A stretch of 64,000 bases of DNA from Paludibacteraceae bacterium (GCA_024399835.1 JAKSNK010000003.1:1-64000); one strand, 5' to 3'; counted from the stretch's first letter, positions 33,940 through 43,267 are shown. Notes: a model not told the origin generated them from the letters alone. Numbers and translations are program-made.

Positions 33940-33971
33940 TTTGCAAATATCATTTTTTTTTTGTATTTTTG
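33940..33971 (+). promoter_or_regulatory. Promoter of the lipid-kinase-like gene
   Basis: TTTG (33940-33943), 20-bp spacer, TATTTTTG (33964-33971) followed by CA; the extended upstream part reads TTTGCAAATATC. Confidence 0.8.
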
Positions 33972-34013
33972 CAACGCAAATAAAAAATATAGTCACTTTT
34001 CGTCACAATTTAT

Positions 34014-34895
34014 ATGAAAAACATAGCTTTTATAATCAATCCTATTGCCGGTTCAATCAACAAGCACAAATTGCCCCGACAAATCGAAAAGGAATTGGAT
34101 CACACACATTGGTTGGAAAACATCGTCTTTACCGAATATGCCGGACACGCTACTCTCTTAGCCGGACAATATGCCAAAATGGGGTTTGACGCTGTCGTAG
34201 CCGTCGGTGGCGACGGTACGGTCAATGAAGTGCTACAGGGCGTACGCGACACCGAAACGGCATTAGGAGTTATACCTACCGGCTCAGGCAATGGCTTCGC
34301 GCGCCACATAGGCATGTCTATGCGTATATCTAAGGCAATAGAACAAATCAACCGTGGCGAAGCGGTAAAAGCCGACTACGGGTTGGTCAACGACCGTCCT
34401 TTCCTCTGCACTTGCGGCATCGGGTTTGATGCCCTGATAGCCAACCATTTCGCCGGCTCCAATTCGCGGGGGATGAAAACCTATATGCGAAATATATTGC
34501 GAGACTTATTCAGTTATCAGCCGGAAACATACATCATTCGCGGAAAAGACATCGAACTCAATCCGCAGGCGTTCCTGGTCACTTTTGCCAATTCCAACCA
34601 ATGGGGTAATGATGCCTTTATCGCTCCACAGGCGAGCATACAGGACGGCAAAATGGATATCGCCATTCTTAGCAAGTTTCCTCTTATTCTCGCGCCGAGT
34701 CTGGCATTCAAGCTATTCACCAAAAACATTGAGCACGATATGTTCATGAATACGGTGCAAACAGCAGAGGTGACGGTAACACGGGAGAAAGAGGGACCTC
34801 TACACATTGACGGAGAGCCCATGATGATGCCACGCGATTTGCATATTCGCATCATAGAAGACGGATTGCGCATTTTGGTCGAAAAGCATTTATAA
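34014..34895 (+). CDS. Diacylglycerol kinase-like lipid kinase (YegS/DagK_cat family)
   Basis: 293 residues. The catalytic domain has FIINPIAG at the start, [19 protein letters not shown] (ATP site with GGDGT) and [17 protein letters not shown], followed by the beta-sandwich second domain ([28 protein letters not shown] near the end). It probably phosphorylates a lipid such as diacylglycerol or a sphingoid base; the substrate is not readable. dut begins 2 bp after its stop, so the pair is one transcript. Confidence 0.9.
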   Translation: MKNIAFIINPIAGSINKHKLPRQIEKELDHTHWLENIVFTEYAGHATLLAGQYAKMGFDAVVAVGGDGTVNEVLQGVRDTETALGVIPTGSGNGFARHIGMSMRISKAIEQINRGEAVKADYGLVNDRPFLCTCGIGFDALIANHFAGSNSRGMKTYMRNILRDLFSYQPETYIIRGKDIELNPQAFLVTFANSNQWGNDAFIAPQASIQDGKMDIAILSKFPLILAPSLAFKLFTKNIEHDMFMNTVQTAEVTVTREKEGPLHIDGEPMMMPRDLHIRIIEDGLRILVEKHL

Positions 34896-34897
34896 TT

Positions 34898-35332
34898 ATG
34901 ACTGTCCAAATTATCAATAAGAGCAACAACCCCTTGCCACAATACGAATCCCAAATGGCTGCCGGCATGGACATCCGCTGTTCCATCGGCGAACCTGTCA
35001 CCCTACAGCCCTTGGAACGCCGGCTATTGCCCACCGGGCTGTACATCGCCTTGCCACAAGGATATGAGGCACAAATACGCCCCCGTAGCGGACTGGCACT
35101 CAAACGCGGTTTGACAGTATTGAATACCCCGGGAACGATTGATGCCGATTATCGGGGAGAAATAGGAGTCATACTCATCAATCTGAGCAACGAACCGCAA
35201 ACCATTCAGCCCGGCGAACGAATATGCCAAATGGTCATCGCCAGGCACGAGCAACCCGAATGGATACAAGTAGAAGAACTATCCGCTACTGAACGCGGAG
35301 CAGGAGGTTTTGGACATAGTGGCACGCTTTAA
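34898..35332 (+). CDS. dut: dUTP diphosphatase
   Basis: Hydrolyses dUTP to dUMP, keeping uracil out of DNA and feeding dTMP synthesis. 144 residues, a trimeric-family protein with all five motifs: [48 protein letters not shown] and the closing glycine-rich [12 protein letters not shown]. The TPR gene downstream starts inside its last 14 bp. Confidence 0.96.
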   Translation: MTVQIINKSNNPLPQYESQMAAGMDIRCSIGEPVTLQPLERRLLPTGLYIALPQGYEAQIRPRSGLALKRGLTVLNTPGTIDADYRGEIGVILINLSNEPQTIQPGERICQMVIARHEQPEWIQVEELSATERGAGGFGHSGTL

Positions 35333-36281
35333 GCACATACTATGCAGCGGAGCACTATTGCTGTCAATGACAGCCGGTGCCCTGACAGTAGAGCAGCGGC
35401 AACGCTTTCTCTACTATTTCTATACCGCCGAACGATTATGGCAGGAAGAGCGGTATGCAGATGCTTTCCCCGTCTTTGAGTTCTGCCACGATTTATACCC
35501 GGAAGACGCTATCACCAACCGCTACTTAGGGCATATCTACCGCGGATGCCAAATGGTTGACCAATCTTTGCCGTTCTATCGTCAGGCATGGGAAGCCGCG
35601 CCTGCGGAATGTTGGGACGACTATGCCGTCACCCTATACAACAACGGCAGCCCGGCACAAAAAGCAGAAGCCATTCGCGTATTGGAAAAGACCACGCAAC
35701 TCTTGCCGCAAGAGTCCGAATTATGGGACCGCTTGCGCGATGCTTATGTTGGCGTAAGACGATACAAAGATGCCATCAAGGCACAGGACAAATTGGACAA
35801 AATAGAGGGCTACGGACCCTATAGCGCCATCAACCGGTACCGCATATACTTGCTCATGCACGACTCTAAAAAAGCCATTCAAGCCATCGAGCAGTACCTG
35901 AAAGAAGACCCATACGACATCCAATTCCGGCTCTATCAGATGCAGTTGTACGAGATGACAGGACAGAGCACAAAGAAATTGACAAAAATCTATCAGGGAA
36001 TTTTACAGTTAGACCCGTATAACGCATCGGTACTCAATAATTACGCCTATATGCTTGCCACTCATCGCGGAGACATAAAATTAGCCGAACAGATGAGTGC
36101 AAAAGCCGTTATGGAAGAGCCGCAAAATCCCACTTATTTAGATACTTACGCATGGATTATGTACATCATCGGCAAAAACGACATGGCACAACTATACATG
36201 CGCCAAGCCATTAATCTGTTAAACGGACAGGACATACCTGCTGAAATGCAATTGCACTATAACATCATCTTTTCAAAATGA
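35319..36281 (+). CDS. Exported TPR protein
   Basis: 320 residues from GTG 35319 (a TTG at 35310 is the alternative); both lie inside dut. Signal peptide [18 protein letters not shown], then tandem TPR motifs through the length ([40 protein letters not shown] and others). Unnamed, but a TPR protein with this spacing between dut and a LytM-type murein-hydrolase regulator suggests a cell-envelope scaffold. Its stop overlaps the next ATG by 4 bp. Confidence 0.8.
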   Translation: MARFKHILCSGALLLSMTAGALTVEQRQRFLYYFYTAERLWQEERYADAFPVFEFCHDLYPEDAITNRYLGHIYRGCQMVDQSLPFYRQAWEAAPAECWDDYAVTLYNNGSPAQKAEAIRVLEKTTQLLPQESELWDRLRDAYVGVRRYKDAIKAQDKLDKIEGYGPYSAINRYRIYLLMHDSKKAIQAIEQYLKEDPYDIQFRLYQMQLYEMTGQSTKKLTKIYQGILQLDPYNASVLNNYAYMLATHRGDIKLAEQMSAKAVMEEPQNPTYLDTYAWIMYIIGKNDMAQLYMRQAINLLNGQDIPAEMQLHYNIIFSK

Positions 36282-37441
36282 AACATCTGCTTGCCATCAT
36301 ATTGATTACTCTTCCGCTGATTGCAGGAGCGCAAACGGTCAAAGACTTGCAACAGGAGCAACAAAAATTGCAACAGGAGATTAAGGAGACCGACCGCATG
36401 CTGTCGCAGACTAAAAACGACAAAAAAAGCACGCAAAACAAGCTCAATCTCATCAATCGGGACATCAAGAACCGTAAGAAAATCATTTCGTCCATCAACA
36501 CCGAGATTACTATCCTCAATCGCGACATTGCCAGTCTTACTTCCAAGCGGCAAAAACTGCAAACCGAATTGGAAGATCACAAATTGGAATACGCGCGTAT
36601 GGTGCGCGAGACCCATTATGCGGATATACAGCACGCCCCCCTACTCTTCTTGTTGTCAGCCGATAATTTTCAGCAGTTGATGCGCCGTATTCGCTATATG
36701 TACGAATTTCAGCAGTACCGAAAAGCCGCCGTGCAACGCATTCAGGGCATTCAAACGGATATTGACATCCAAAACAACCTTTTGGAAGAGCGCAAGCAGG
36801 ACAAGAATACTGCCTTGCAGGTGCAGAAGACCGAGCAGGACAAGCTTGCCCGCAACGAACGCCAGCAGCAGAAGATGCTCAAAGACCTCAAACAGCAGGA
36901 AAGCACCCTCACGGCACAATTGAAAAAGCAACAGAAAAAAGCCGATGAAATCAATCGCAAGATTGAAAATATGATTCGCCAGCAGACACAAAGCAAAACG
37001 ACGCTTACCAAGGAGCAACAACTCATTGCCGGCGGGTTTGAGCGAAACAAGGGACTGTTGCCTTGGCCCGTCGAAAAAGGATTCATATCCGGCTTTTTCG
37101 GCACGCACCAGCACCCCGTATATGAGCATGTAACCATCAACAACAAGGGTATCTATTTGCAAACCGTAGCAGGTGCCGCAGCCAGAGCCGTCTATGAGGG
37201 CGAAGTGAGCGGAATACTCGTTTTGGGGAGCACCTACGCCGTCATTGTGCAACACGGTAATTACCGTACCGTATACAGCAACCTCAAGGACATATTGGTC
37301 AAGCAGGGAGACAAAATCAAGACCAAGCAAAACCTTGGGCATATCGCTACCGATACGGAGAATGACAACAAGACAGAATTATTCTTCCAAATATATATGG
37401 ACCGCAACTTACAAGACCCCACTCCGTGGTTGGCTAAATAA
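36278..37441 (+). CDS. EnvC-like murein hydrolase activator with a degenerate M23 domain
   Basis: 387 residues: signal peptide (LLAIILITLPLIAGA), long coiled coil (about 20-250, rich in Lys/Gln/Glu with heptad pattern), and a C-terminal LytM/M23 fold (about 265-387). The zinc ligands are missing: where active enzymes have an Asp in the NxGxD motif this has NNKGIYLQ, and HLHFE is replaced by ELFFQI. That is the EnvC/NlpD pattern: a non-catalytic activator of cell-wall amidases at the division site. Confidence 0.85.
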   Translation: MKHLLAIILITLPLIAGAQTVKDLQQEQQKLQQEIKETDRMLSQTKNDKKSTQNKLNLINRDIKNRKKIISSINTEITILNRDIASLTSKRQKLQTELEDHKLEYARMVRETHYADIQHAPLLFLLSADNFQQLMRRIRYMYEFQQYRKAAVQRIQGIQTDIDIQNNLLEERKQDKNTALQVQKTEQDKLARNERQQQKMLKDLKQQESTLTAQLKKQQKKADEINRKIENMIRQQTQSKTTLTKEQQLIAGGFERNKGLLPWPVEKGFISGFFGTHQHPVYEHVTINNKGIYLQTVAGAAARAVYEGEVSGILVLGSTYAVIVQHGNYRTVYSNLKDILVKQGDKIKTKQNLGHIATDTENDNKTELFFQIYMDRNLQDPTPWLAK

Positions 37442-37452
37442 TCTTCACTGCT

Positions 37453-37929
37453 ATGCACAAACTTAAACACATACTGTTCATTTCTTTCACATTGGCACTT
37501 TTGTTGCCGTCTTGCAAAAAAGAGAACTGGTTGGATTGGAAAGCCGAAAATCAGGCATGGCTTGCCAATAATGCCACCAAAGAGGGCGTTATCACCACTC
37601 CCAGCGGACTGCAATATAAGATAGTACGCGAGGGCATTCCCACCAATCCACACCCCGATAACCTCAAGACCGTGGCAGTCTCTTATTCAGGTTCACTCAT
37701 TACCGGCAATGTATTTGACAGCAATGCCGGCACTACATTGGCTGTCAGCGAACTGATTAGCGGGTTTGCCGAAGGCATAAAAAAGATGACACCGCCTGCC
37801 CATTATATCCTGTACATACCTTATAATTTGGGCTACGGCGAAGAAGGACACGGTGCGGAAGGGGTTATCGGATATATTCCCCCGTATTCCACGCTCGTTT
37901 TCGATGTCTATTTGCATAATGTCTATTAG
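37453..37929 (+). CDS. FKBP-type peptidyl-prolyl isomerase lipoprotein
   Basis: 158 residues. Lipoprotein signal (LALLLPSC). The FKBP core reads GLQYKIVREG, VAVSYSGSLITGNVFDSN, GFAEGIKKMTPPAHYILYIP and YNLGYGEEGHG through PPYSTLVFDVYLHNV. It folds proline-containing exported proteins, at the outer membrane or in the periplasm. Its last 11 bp overlap the Rieske-like gene. Confidence 0.92.
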   Translation: MHKLKHILFISFTLALLLPSCKKENWLDWKAENQAWLANNATKEGVITTPSGLQYKIVREGIPTNPHPDNLKTVAVSYSGSLITGNVFDSNAGTTLAVSELISGFAEGIKKMTPPAHYILYIPYNLGYGEEGHGAEGVIGYIPPYSTLVFDVYLHNVY

Positions 37930-38377
37930 TAAGTTCCATATTGCATGGCGGTTACTGCCCCTTGTACTGTGCGCCGTCTTTACATCCTGTCACAACGATG
38001 CCAACAGCAATGTGCCGGATTATCCGGTCGCCTTGGACCTCGATATATATAAGATGTATCCCAACTTCGTCATCGAGAACGGGTTTCAAACCATGACTTT
38101 TACGCAAAAACGGTGGGAATCCGACTATTTGGGATTTGCCGGCATACTTGTTTGGATCAATGTGACCAACCAATACTGCGCTGCTGATTTGGCTTGTCCG
38201 CATTGTGTTAAACAAGACAAACCTATTCAGGTGGACGGGCTCTTTGCCACTTGTCCCGTGTGTGGAGAAGTGTTTGACCTTTCTACACGCGGTTTCCCGA
38301 CTAAGGGCATTGCCAATCAGCCGCTTAAAAACTATGAACTAACTTTCTCCAACGGCATTCTGCGCATTCGTAACTAA
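37919..38377 (+). CDS. Rieske-like lipoprotein with a 3 Cys / 1 His ligand set
   Basis: 152 residues from ATG 37919, lipoprotein signal LVLCAVFTSC. The cluster motif is Cys93-Pro-His95 then, 16 residues on, Cys112-Pro-Val-Cys115-Gly (ACPHCVKQDKP and FATCPVCGEVFDLSTRGFPT). Classical Rieske proteins have CxH and CxxH; here the last histidine is a cysteine, and another cysteine (Cys96) follows the first pair. A beta-rich Rieske-type fold is plausible, binding either a [2Fe-2S] cluster or zinc. It overlaps the FKBP gene by 11 bp and rimM by 1 bp. Confidence 0.72.
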   Translation: MSISKFHIAWRLLPLVLCAVFTSCHNDANSNVPDYPVALDLDIYKMYPNFVIENGFQTMTFTQKRWESDYLGFAGILVWINVTNQYCAADLACPHCVKQDKPIQVDGLFATCPVCGEVFDLSTRGFPTKGIANQPLKNYELTFSNGILRIRN

Positions 38378-38856
38378 TGATTGACCCAAAAGATATTATA
38401 CAAATCGGTTCGCTGGTTCGCACACATGGCAAAGCCGGAGAAATGCAATGTCGCACCATCAATACTTATTGGGAGGAAGCAGATGCTGACTTCATTTTTA
38501 TCCTTTTAGATGCTATTCCTACTCCCTTCCGTGTCATTGACTGGCGCAGCAAAGGGGAGGATTTGCTGTTGACACTCAAAGGTGTTTCCGACGAAAACCA
38601 GGCATTGCGATTGGTTGGTAACGATGTTTATATGCTTCGCCGGGATATTGTTGCCGAAGACGAAGCCGTTTTATGCTGGCAGGACCTTGTCGGATACTCG
38701 CTTAACGGATGTACCATTGTCCAAATAGACGACTCTACGGCAAATATCTTGGCACAACTGGAAGACGGCAGACTGATTCCTCTACACGAGGACCTTATCA
38801 CGGACATCAACCACAACAGTAGAACCATCACTATGAACTTACCGGACGGCTTATGA
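38377..38856 (+). CDS. rimM: 16S rRNA processing protein RimM
   Basis: 159 residues. The N-terminal RimM domain starts DIIQIGSLVRTHGKAGEMQC, and the PRC-barrel half carries VLCWQDLVGYSLNG and ILAQLEDGRLIPLHEDLI. It assists maturation of the 30S head. Overlaps of 1 bp (upstream) and 4 bp (downstream) place it in one operon with an rRNA methyltransferase-like gene. Confidence 0.92.
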   Translation: MIDPKDIIQIGSLVRTHGKAGEMQCRTINTYWEEADADFIFILLDAIPTPFRVIDWRSKGEDLLLTLKGVSDENQALRLVGNDVYMLRRDIVAEDEAVLCWQDLVGYSLNGCTIVQIDDSTANILAQLEDGRLIPLHEDLITDINHNSRTITMNLPDGL

Positions 38857-39380
38857 ATCATACCAAACTCACCATACAGGAAATGCACCGCATGTCGACG
38901 GACGAATTCCGTTCGTCTGACAAAGTGCCGTTGATAGTCGTATTGGATAATGTCCGCAGTCAGCACAATATAGGGGCTGTTTTCCGTACTGCGGACGCTT
39001 TTCGGCTGCAAGGCGTGTACCTATGCGGTATCTGTTGTTGCCCGCCTAATCAGGAAATACACAAGACGGCTTTAGGTGCCGAACAGACGGTTCCGTTTCG
39101 CTATTTTGAAAATACATTGGATGCTGTCCGGCAATTAAAAGAGGACAGATATACGGTTTATGCCATCGAGCAGACCCGCAACAGCATCAATTTTGACAAC
39201 ATACAGGTGCAAGGTCCTACTGCCGTCATACTCGGGCACGAGGTCTTTGGGGTGCAGCAGGAGGTGATTGATGCTTCCGACGGAGCCGTCGAAATCACAC
39301 AATACGGCACCAAGCACTCGCTCAATGTTTCCGTTACGGCGGGCATTGTGTTGTATAAGTTGTCCACCCAACTGAGATAA
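38853..39380 (+). CDS. TrmH/SpoU family RNA 2'-O-methyltransferase
   Basis: 175 residues. SPOUT-class motifs: VLDNVRSQHNIGAVFRTADA (motif 1), AVILGHEVFGVQQEVID (motif 2) and EITQYGTKHSLNVSVTAGIV (motif 3, trefoil knot). It transfers a methyl group from S-adenosylmethionine to a ribose in tRNA or rRNA; the target base cannot be read from sequence. Translationally coupled to rimM. Confidence 0.9.
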   Translation: MNHTKLTIQEMHRMSTDEFRSSDKVPLIVVLDNVRSQHNIGAVFRTADAFRLQGVYLCGICCCPPNQEIHKTALGAEQTVPFRYFENTLDAVRQLKEDRYTVYAIEQTRNSINFDNIQVQGPTAVILGHEVFGVQQEVIDASDGAVEITQYGTKHSLNVSVTAGIVLYKLSTQLR

Positions 39381-39420
39381 CCGTTGTTGCAACATAACAT
39401 CAACATAACATGACACTACG

Positions 39421-40848
39421 GTGAAGCACCCTTTTACCATATTAGCACCGGCTAAAAACTTAGCGGTAGGTCAATCTGCCATACAGGCAGGCGCCGATGC
39501 CGTCTATATTGGTGCTCCCAAGTTCGGGGCAAGACAAGCCGCAGGAAACAGCATTGCCGACATCGCCCAATTGGTACAAGACGCTCACCGTTACGGAGTG
39601 CAGGTTTTAATTACGCTCAACACGCTGCTCACCGATGCCGAAAAAGTTGAAGCCGTCGCCATAGCCAACGATCTTTACCGCATTGGCGTAGATGCGCTCA
39701 TCATACAAGACCTGTCTCTGCTCAATTGTTCCTTGCCGCCTATACGGTTGCATGCCTCGACACAGTGCGACAACCGAACTGCCGAACAGGTGCTTCATCT
39801 GCGCGACTTAGGGTTCAAACGGGTAGTTCTGGCACGCGAACTCAGCATTGACGAAATACGGCACATACACGACATTGTGGGGGACAGTATCGAATTAGAA
39901 GCGTTTGTGCATGGTGCTCTGTGTGTCTGCTATTCGGGGAAATGCTATATGAGCGAGGCACTGATGAATAGAAGTGCCAACAGGGGCTGTTGTGCACAAA
40001 TGTGCCGCCAGAAATACGACCTTTTGGATGCCGATATGCGAGAGGTTGTGGATGATAACGGAACGCCTGTTCACCAGCGCTATCTGCTGTCACTACAAGA
40101 CATGGACCGAAGTATCTATTTACGCGAAATGATAGATGCCGGCATCACGACTTTCAAGATTGAAGGGCGACTGAAAGATGCCGACTATGTAACCAACATT
40201 GTCGCCTATTATCGCCAAAAAATGGACGCTATTCTGTCCTCCTTGGATATGCCTCCGTCCACCCGATATACCTACTCGTTCACGCCTAATCCCGAGAAGA
40301 CTTTTCACCGTGGAGCAACGGACTATTTCCTGCACGGGCGCACTCGTCCTATGGCAAATTGGGACACTCCCAAGTCAACCGGTGAACTGGTAACCCCGCA
40401 CACGCAATTACACTCCGGCGACGGTTTATGTTTTGAAGACCGGGGCTTTTATGTCAATGCCATTCAGGGAGGCAGGATTATTCCCAACAAACCGATTCAT
40501 ATTCCTGCCGGCACGCCTCTCTATCGCAATTTTGACATCGAGTTTCAACGCTCGTTACATGCCGAACGGCGCATATTAACGGATATTCTGTTTGAGGAAA
40601 CACCCGACGGTTTCCGCTTGACATACACCCCGTGTTTAGCTGGTCACCCTGCCGTTTCTGCCGACTTTGCTTATGCCAAGCAACCTGCCGACAACCCCGA
40701 ACGCGCCCTAACCGTTATGCAGCAGCAATTGAGCAAGTTGGGAGACACTATCTACGCTGTTCGACACATACAAATCAACAGTAAACCATATTTTATACCT
40801 ATCAGTCAACTCAACCAATGGAGACGCAACCTGCTGGAGCACCTTTAA
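39421..40848 (+). CDS. U32-family protein (RlhA-like RNA hydroxylation), main part of a split gene
   Basis: 475 residues from GTG 39421. N-terminal TIM-barrel start FTILAPAKNLAVGQSAIQAG with ADAVYIGAPKFGARQAA, the U32 cysteine signature GALCVCYSGKCYMSEALMNR with SANRGCCAQMCRQKYD, then FKIEGRLKDADYV. U32 proteins related to RlhA/TrhP hydroxylate RNA bases using an iron-sulfur site and prephenate-dependent chemistry. The protein ends at a TAA (40846-40848); the Cys-rich tail expected at the end of the family lies in the -1 frame immediately after. Confidence 0.88.
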   Translation: MKHPFTILAPAKNLAVGQSAIQAGADAVYIGAPKFGARQAAGNSIADIAQLVQDAHRYGVQVLITLNTLLTDAEKVEAVAIANDLYRIGVDALIIQDLSLLNCSLPPIRLHASTQCDNRTAEQVLHLRDLGFKRVVLARELSIDEIRHIHDIVGDSIELEAFVHGALCVCYSGKCYMSEALMNRSANRGCCAQMCRQKYDLLDADMREVVDDNGTPVHQRYLLSLQDMDRSIYLREMIDAGITTFKIEGRLKDADYVTNIVAYYRQKMDAILSSLDMPPSTRYTYSFTPNPEKTFHRGATDYFLHGRTRPMANWDTPKSTGELVTPHTQLHSGDGLCFEDRGFYVNAIQGGRIIPNKPIHIPAGTPLYRNFDIEFQRSLHAERRILTDILFEETPDGFRLTYTPCLAGHPAVSADFAYAKQPADNPERALTVMQQQLSKLGDTIYAVRHIQINSKPYFIPISQLNQWRRNLLEHL

Positions 40849-41015
40849 TGACCTGCCGCTATTGCCTGCTATTCGAGTTAGGGCACTGCCGCAAGTCCAA
40901 TCCTTATCCGAAAGATAAGGAACCAAGACACTTGCGCCTGCAAAATGGCACGATTCTTGATATAGAATTTGATTGTAAAAACTGTCAAATGTTAATCGTA
41001 AAAAATGGAAGATAA
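40848..41015 (+). CDS. Cys-rich C-terminal segment of the U32 protein, in the -1 frame
   Basis: 55 residues from ATG 40848, whose A is the last base of the U32 stop codon. The sequence MTCRYCLLFELGHCRKSNPY and LDIEFDCKNCQMLIV has two CxxC pairs, as in the C-terminal tail of full-length RlhA-like proteins, and the same frame upstream reads GAPLMTCRYC. A -1 slip at CTTTAA (40843-40848) would fuse the two parts. So either the gene is split with translational coupling, or a programmed frameshift, mutation or assembly error is present. Confidence 0.65.
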   Translation: MTCRYCLLFELGHCRKSNPYPKDKEPRHLRLQNGTILDIEFDCKNCQMLIVKNGR

Positions 41016-42459
41016 CAAAGTCATTTACGACATTCTTACCGAGCGTCTCAACCTCATGCGCCAATTGGACAAGGACGGAGACAGTGAACATCGTCGGCAT
41101 ATTGCCAAGGAGACACAGGATTTGCATGCCCCTTTGGCACACCGCTTGGGTCTGTATCAAATCAAAACCGAGTTGGAAGACCTTGCGCTTAAATTCATCG
41201 ATTATGACGGCTACAAGCACATCGCGCACGAACTAAATGCCAAAAAGGCAGAACGGGATGCGTATATAGACAAGTTCATCGCACCGCTCAAACTCAAATT
41301 GGAGCAGGAAGGATATACTTTTACCATCAAGGGGCGTCCTAAATCTATCCACTCCATCTACCACAAGATGCAAGTGCAGCATTGTGATGTAGATCATATC
41401 TACGACCTGTTTGCCATCCGTATTATATTGGATAGTCCGCTTGAGCAGGAGAAAAGCGACTGTTGGCAAGTCTATTCCATCATTACTGACATTTTTCAGC
41501 CCAATCCCAAACGCTTGCGCGACTGGTTGACTATGCCCAAGGAAAACGGCTACGAATCGCTACATACTACCGTACTCGGACCCGAAAACAAGTGGGTCGA
41601 AGTGCAGATTCGCACACGCCGTATGGACGAAGTGGCGGAGCAAGGAGTGGCTGCCCATTGGGCATACAAGGGCATACATAATTCCAACATCGTTTCCAAG
41701 CAAGAGTCTGTGTTTGTCTTCACGCCGACCGGCGATTTGAAAAAACTGCCTGCCGGAGCTACCGTCTTGGACTTTGCTTTTGCTATCCATAGCGAAGTCG
41801 GTGCACACTGCATCGGAGGACGCATCAACGGGCAAAACGCGGGCATTCGTCAGCGGTTAATTAATGGAGACAGGATTGAGATTATCACTTCTCCCAACCA
41901 GCACCCCACTGAAGGGTGGCTCAACGATGTCGTTTCACAACGAGCCAAAAACAAAATCCGTCAGGCACTCAAGGAAATGGAGTTTAAGAGTGCTTCTGAA
42001 GGCAGGGAGATCTTAGAACGCAAATTCAAAAATTGGAAAATAGATTATACCGAAGGCGACATCTCGCATATAGCCGATAAATTGGGTTATAAGACCATTA
42101 CCGAACTCTATCAAGCTATCGCATTGGGCAAACTTGAGCCGCAGCAGTTACGGGATATTTTTGAGCAACTCACCGCGCCCACTCCTGTAACTACACCAAC
42201 ATCAACAACGAGCACTCCTTCCTCCGGCGAGAATGCGCCCATTACAACCGCTGCCATTGAAATTGATATGAATGTCAAGCATGTTGACTACAAGTTAGCC
42301 ACCTGCTGCAAACCGAAACCGGGAGAACCTATCTTCGGTTTTATCTCTGTTACCAAGGGCATTCGCATTCACCATTGCAACTGCCCCAATGCCGTTTTCA
42401 TGCGCCAGCGATATCCCTACAGACTTATTCCTGCAAGATGGAAAGATACGCGAATATAA
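41005..42459 (+). CDS. RelA/SpoT homologue lacking the HD hydrolase and ACT domains
   Basis: (p)ppGpp synthetase-type protein of 484 residues. It begins where the HD domain normally ends: TERLNLMRQL aligns with the DRLHNMRTL helix, then HAPLAHRLGLYQIKTELEDL. Synthetase motifs are intact: KGRPKSIHSIYHKMQ, IYDLFAIRIIL, ENGYESLHTTVLGP and WVEVQIRTRRMDEVAEQG. A TGS domain (VFVFTPTGDLKKLPAGATVL) and a zinc-finger-like segment (YKLATCCKPKPGEPIFGF, HHCNC) follow; the ACT domain is missing. An in-frame TAA immediately upstream (40999-41001) rules out a longer start. It overlaps the U32 tail by 11 bp. Confidence 0.88.
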   Translation: MEDNKVIYDILTERLNLMRQLDKDGDSEHRRHIAKETQDLHAPLAHRLGLYQIKTELEDLALKFIDYDGYKHIAHELNAKKAERDAYIDKFIAPLKLKLEQEGYTFTIKGRPKSIHSIYHKMQVQHCDVDHIYDLFAIRIILDSPLEQEKSDCWQVYSIITDIFQPNPKRLRDWLTMPKENGYESLHTTVLGPENKWVEVQIRTRRMDEVAEQGVAAHWAYKGIHNSNIVSKQESVFVFTPTGDLKKLPAGATVLDFAFAIHSEVGAHCIGGRINGQNAGIRQRLINGDRIEIITSPNQHPTEGWLNDVVSQRAKNKIRQALKEMEFKSASEGREILERKFKNWKIDYTEGDISHIADKLGYKTITELYQAIALGKLEPQQLRDIFEQLTAPTPVTTPTSTTSTPSSGENAPITTAAIEIDMNVKHVDYKLATCCKPKPGEPIFGFISVTKGIRIHHCNCPNAVFMRQRYPYRLIPARWKDTRI

Positions 42460-42480
42460 AGAACTATAGCATGAAATAAA

Positions 42481-42512
42481 TTTGCATATATCATTTTTTT
42501 TTCGTACCTTTG
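42481..42512 (+). promoter_or_regulatory. Promoter giving a nearly leaderless lipoprotein mRNA
   Basis: TTTG (42481-42484, extended TTTGCATATATC), 20-bp spacer, TACCTTTG (42505-42512) followed by CA. The ATG (42521) is only 8 bp past the -7 box. Confidence 0.85.
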
Positions 42513-42520
42513 CAACTGCA

Positions 42521-43267
42521 ATGAGAAAGCGACTGAATATAGTATGGATATTGTTGGCAAGTGTAGTGTTGATTGGTTGCGGACACCGACCCGGCAAAGT
42601 GGATATTATGCGGGCTGAAAAGGCAGAAAGGGACTCACTCAAATACATACAAGCCCTGCATAATCTGCACTATTCCGACTCGCTGCTGCAGGTACTCTTG
42701 CCGCAATCTGACCCCTTACTGAAATCGTTCATTTACAGCAAGGACGAAAAAAACGAAGACCACGGTCACTATGTGCATCGCCTGTTGCAAACGACTTCCA
42801 ATACTGCCCGCAACTTTCTGCAGGCGTATGTCACCGACAATTATCGAGTCAGTGTGCAATCTTACTACTATGGTGCCCAAGCGTGCGACCAACGGATGGT
42901 ACGATTGAGTGCAGGCGAAGACTTTGTGGAGAAAGAAGGCAGCAATCATGCCTTTGAGGTAGAGGGTTGGCACGAGATTTTGACTATCGAGGACGATGAT
43001 GCCAAGCAATTATTATCATATATTGCCACTCATACGGCAGAGCGAATCAAAGTCTCCGCATTAGACGCAGGTCATAAAGCACATAGCACTTACTATCTTA
43101 ACGAACAAGAGAAGAAAGCGCTGGCAGACACCTATCAATTGGCTATTATAATGAGCAACATAGACGCTTTGGAACGCGCCATCCGTGTTGCTAACCTACA
43201 AATAGAAAAATACGAAAGCCGAAAGGCACAAAACAATAATCAAGACAATGGAATCAATCGAGAATAG
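42521..43267 (+). CDS. Lipoprotein of unknown function upstream of pyrE
   Basis: 248 residues from ATG 42521, preferred because an earlier ATG (42482) lies upstream of the -7 box. Lipoprotein signal LLASVVLIGC. The rest is mostly helical and charged, with a His/Asp-rich stretch (SKDEKNEDHGHYVHRLL) and a C-terminal coiled-coil-like helix (ALERAIRVANLQIEKYESRK). I recognise no family. Its last 20 bp overlap pyrE, suggesting co-translation. Confidence 0.7.
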   Translation: MRKRLNIVWILLASVVLIGCGHRPGKVDIMRAEKAERDSLKYIQALHNLHYSDSLLQVLLPQSDPLLKSFIYSKDEKNEDHGHYVHRLLQTTSNTARNFLQAYVTDNYRVSVQSYYYGAQACDQRMVRLSAGEDFVEKEGSNHAFEVEGWHEILTIEDDDAKQLLSYIATHTAERIKVSALDAGHKAHSTYYLNEQEKKALADTYQLAIIMSNIDALERAIRVANLQIEKYESRKAQNNNQDNGINRE

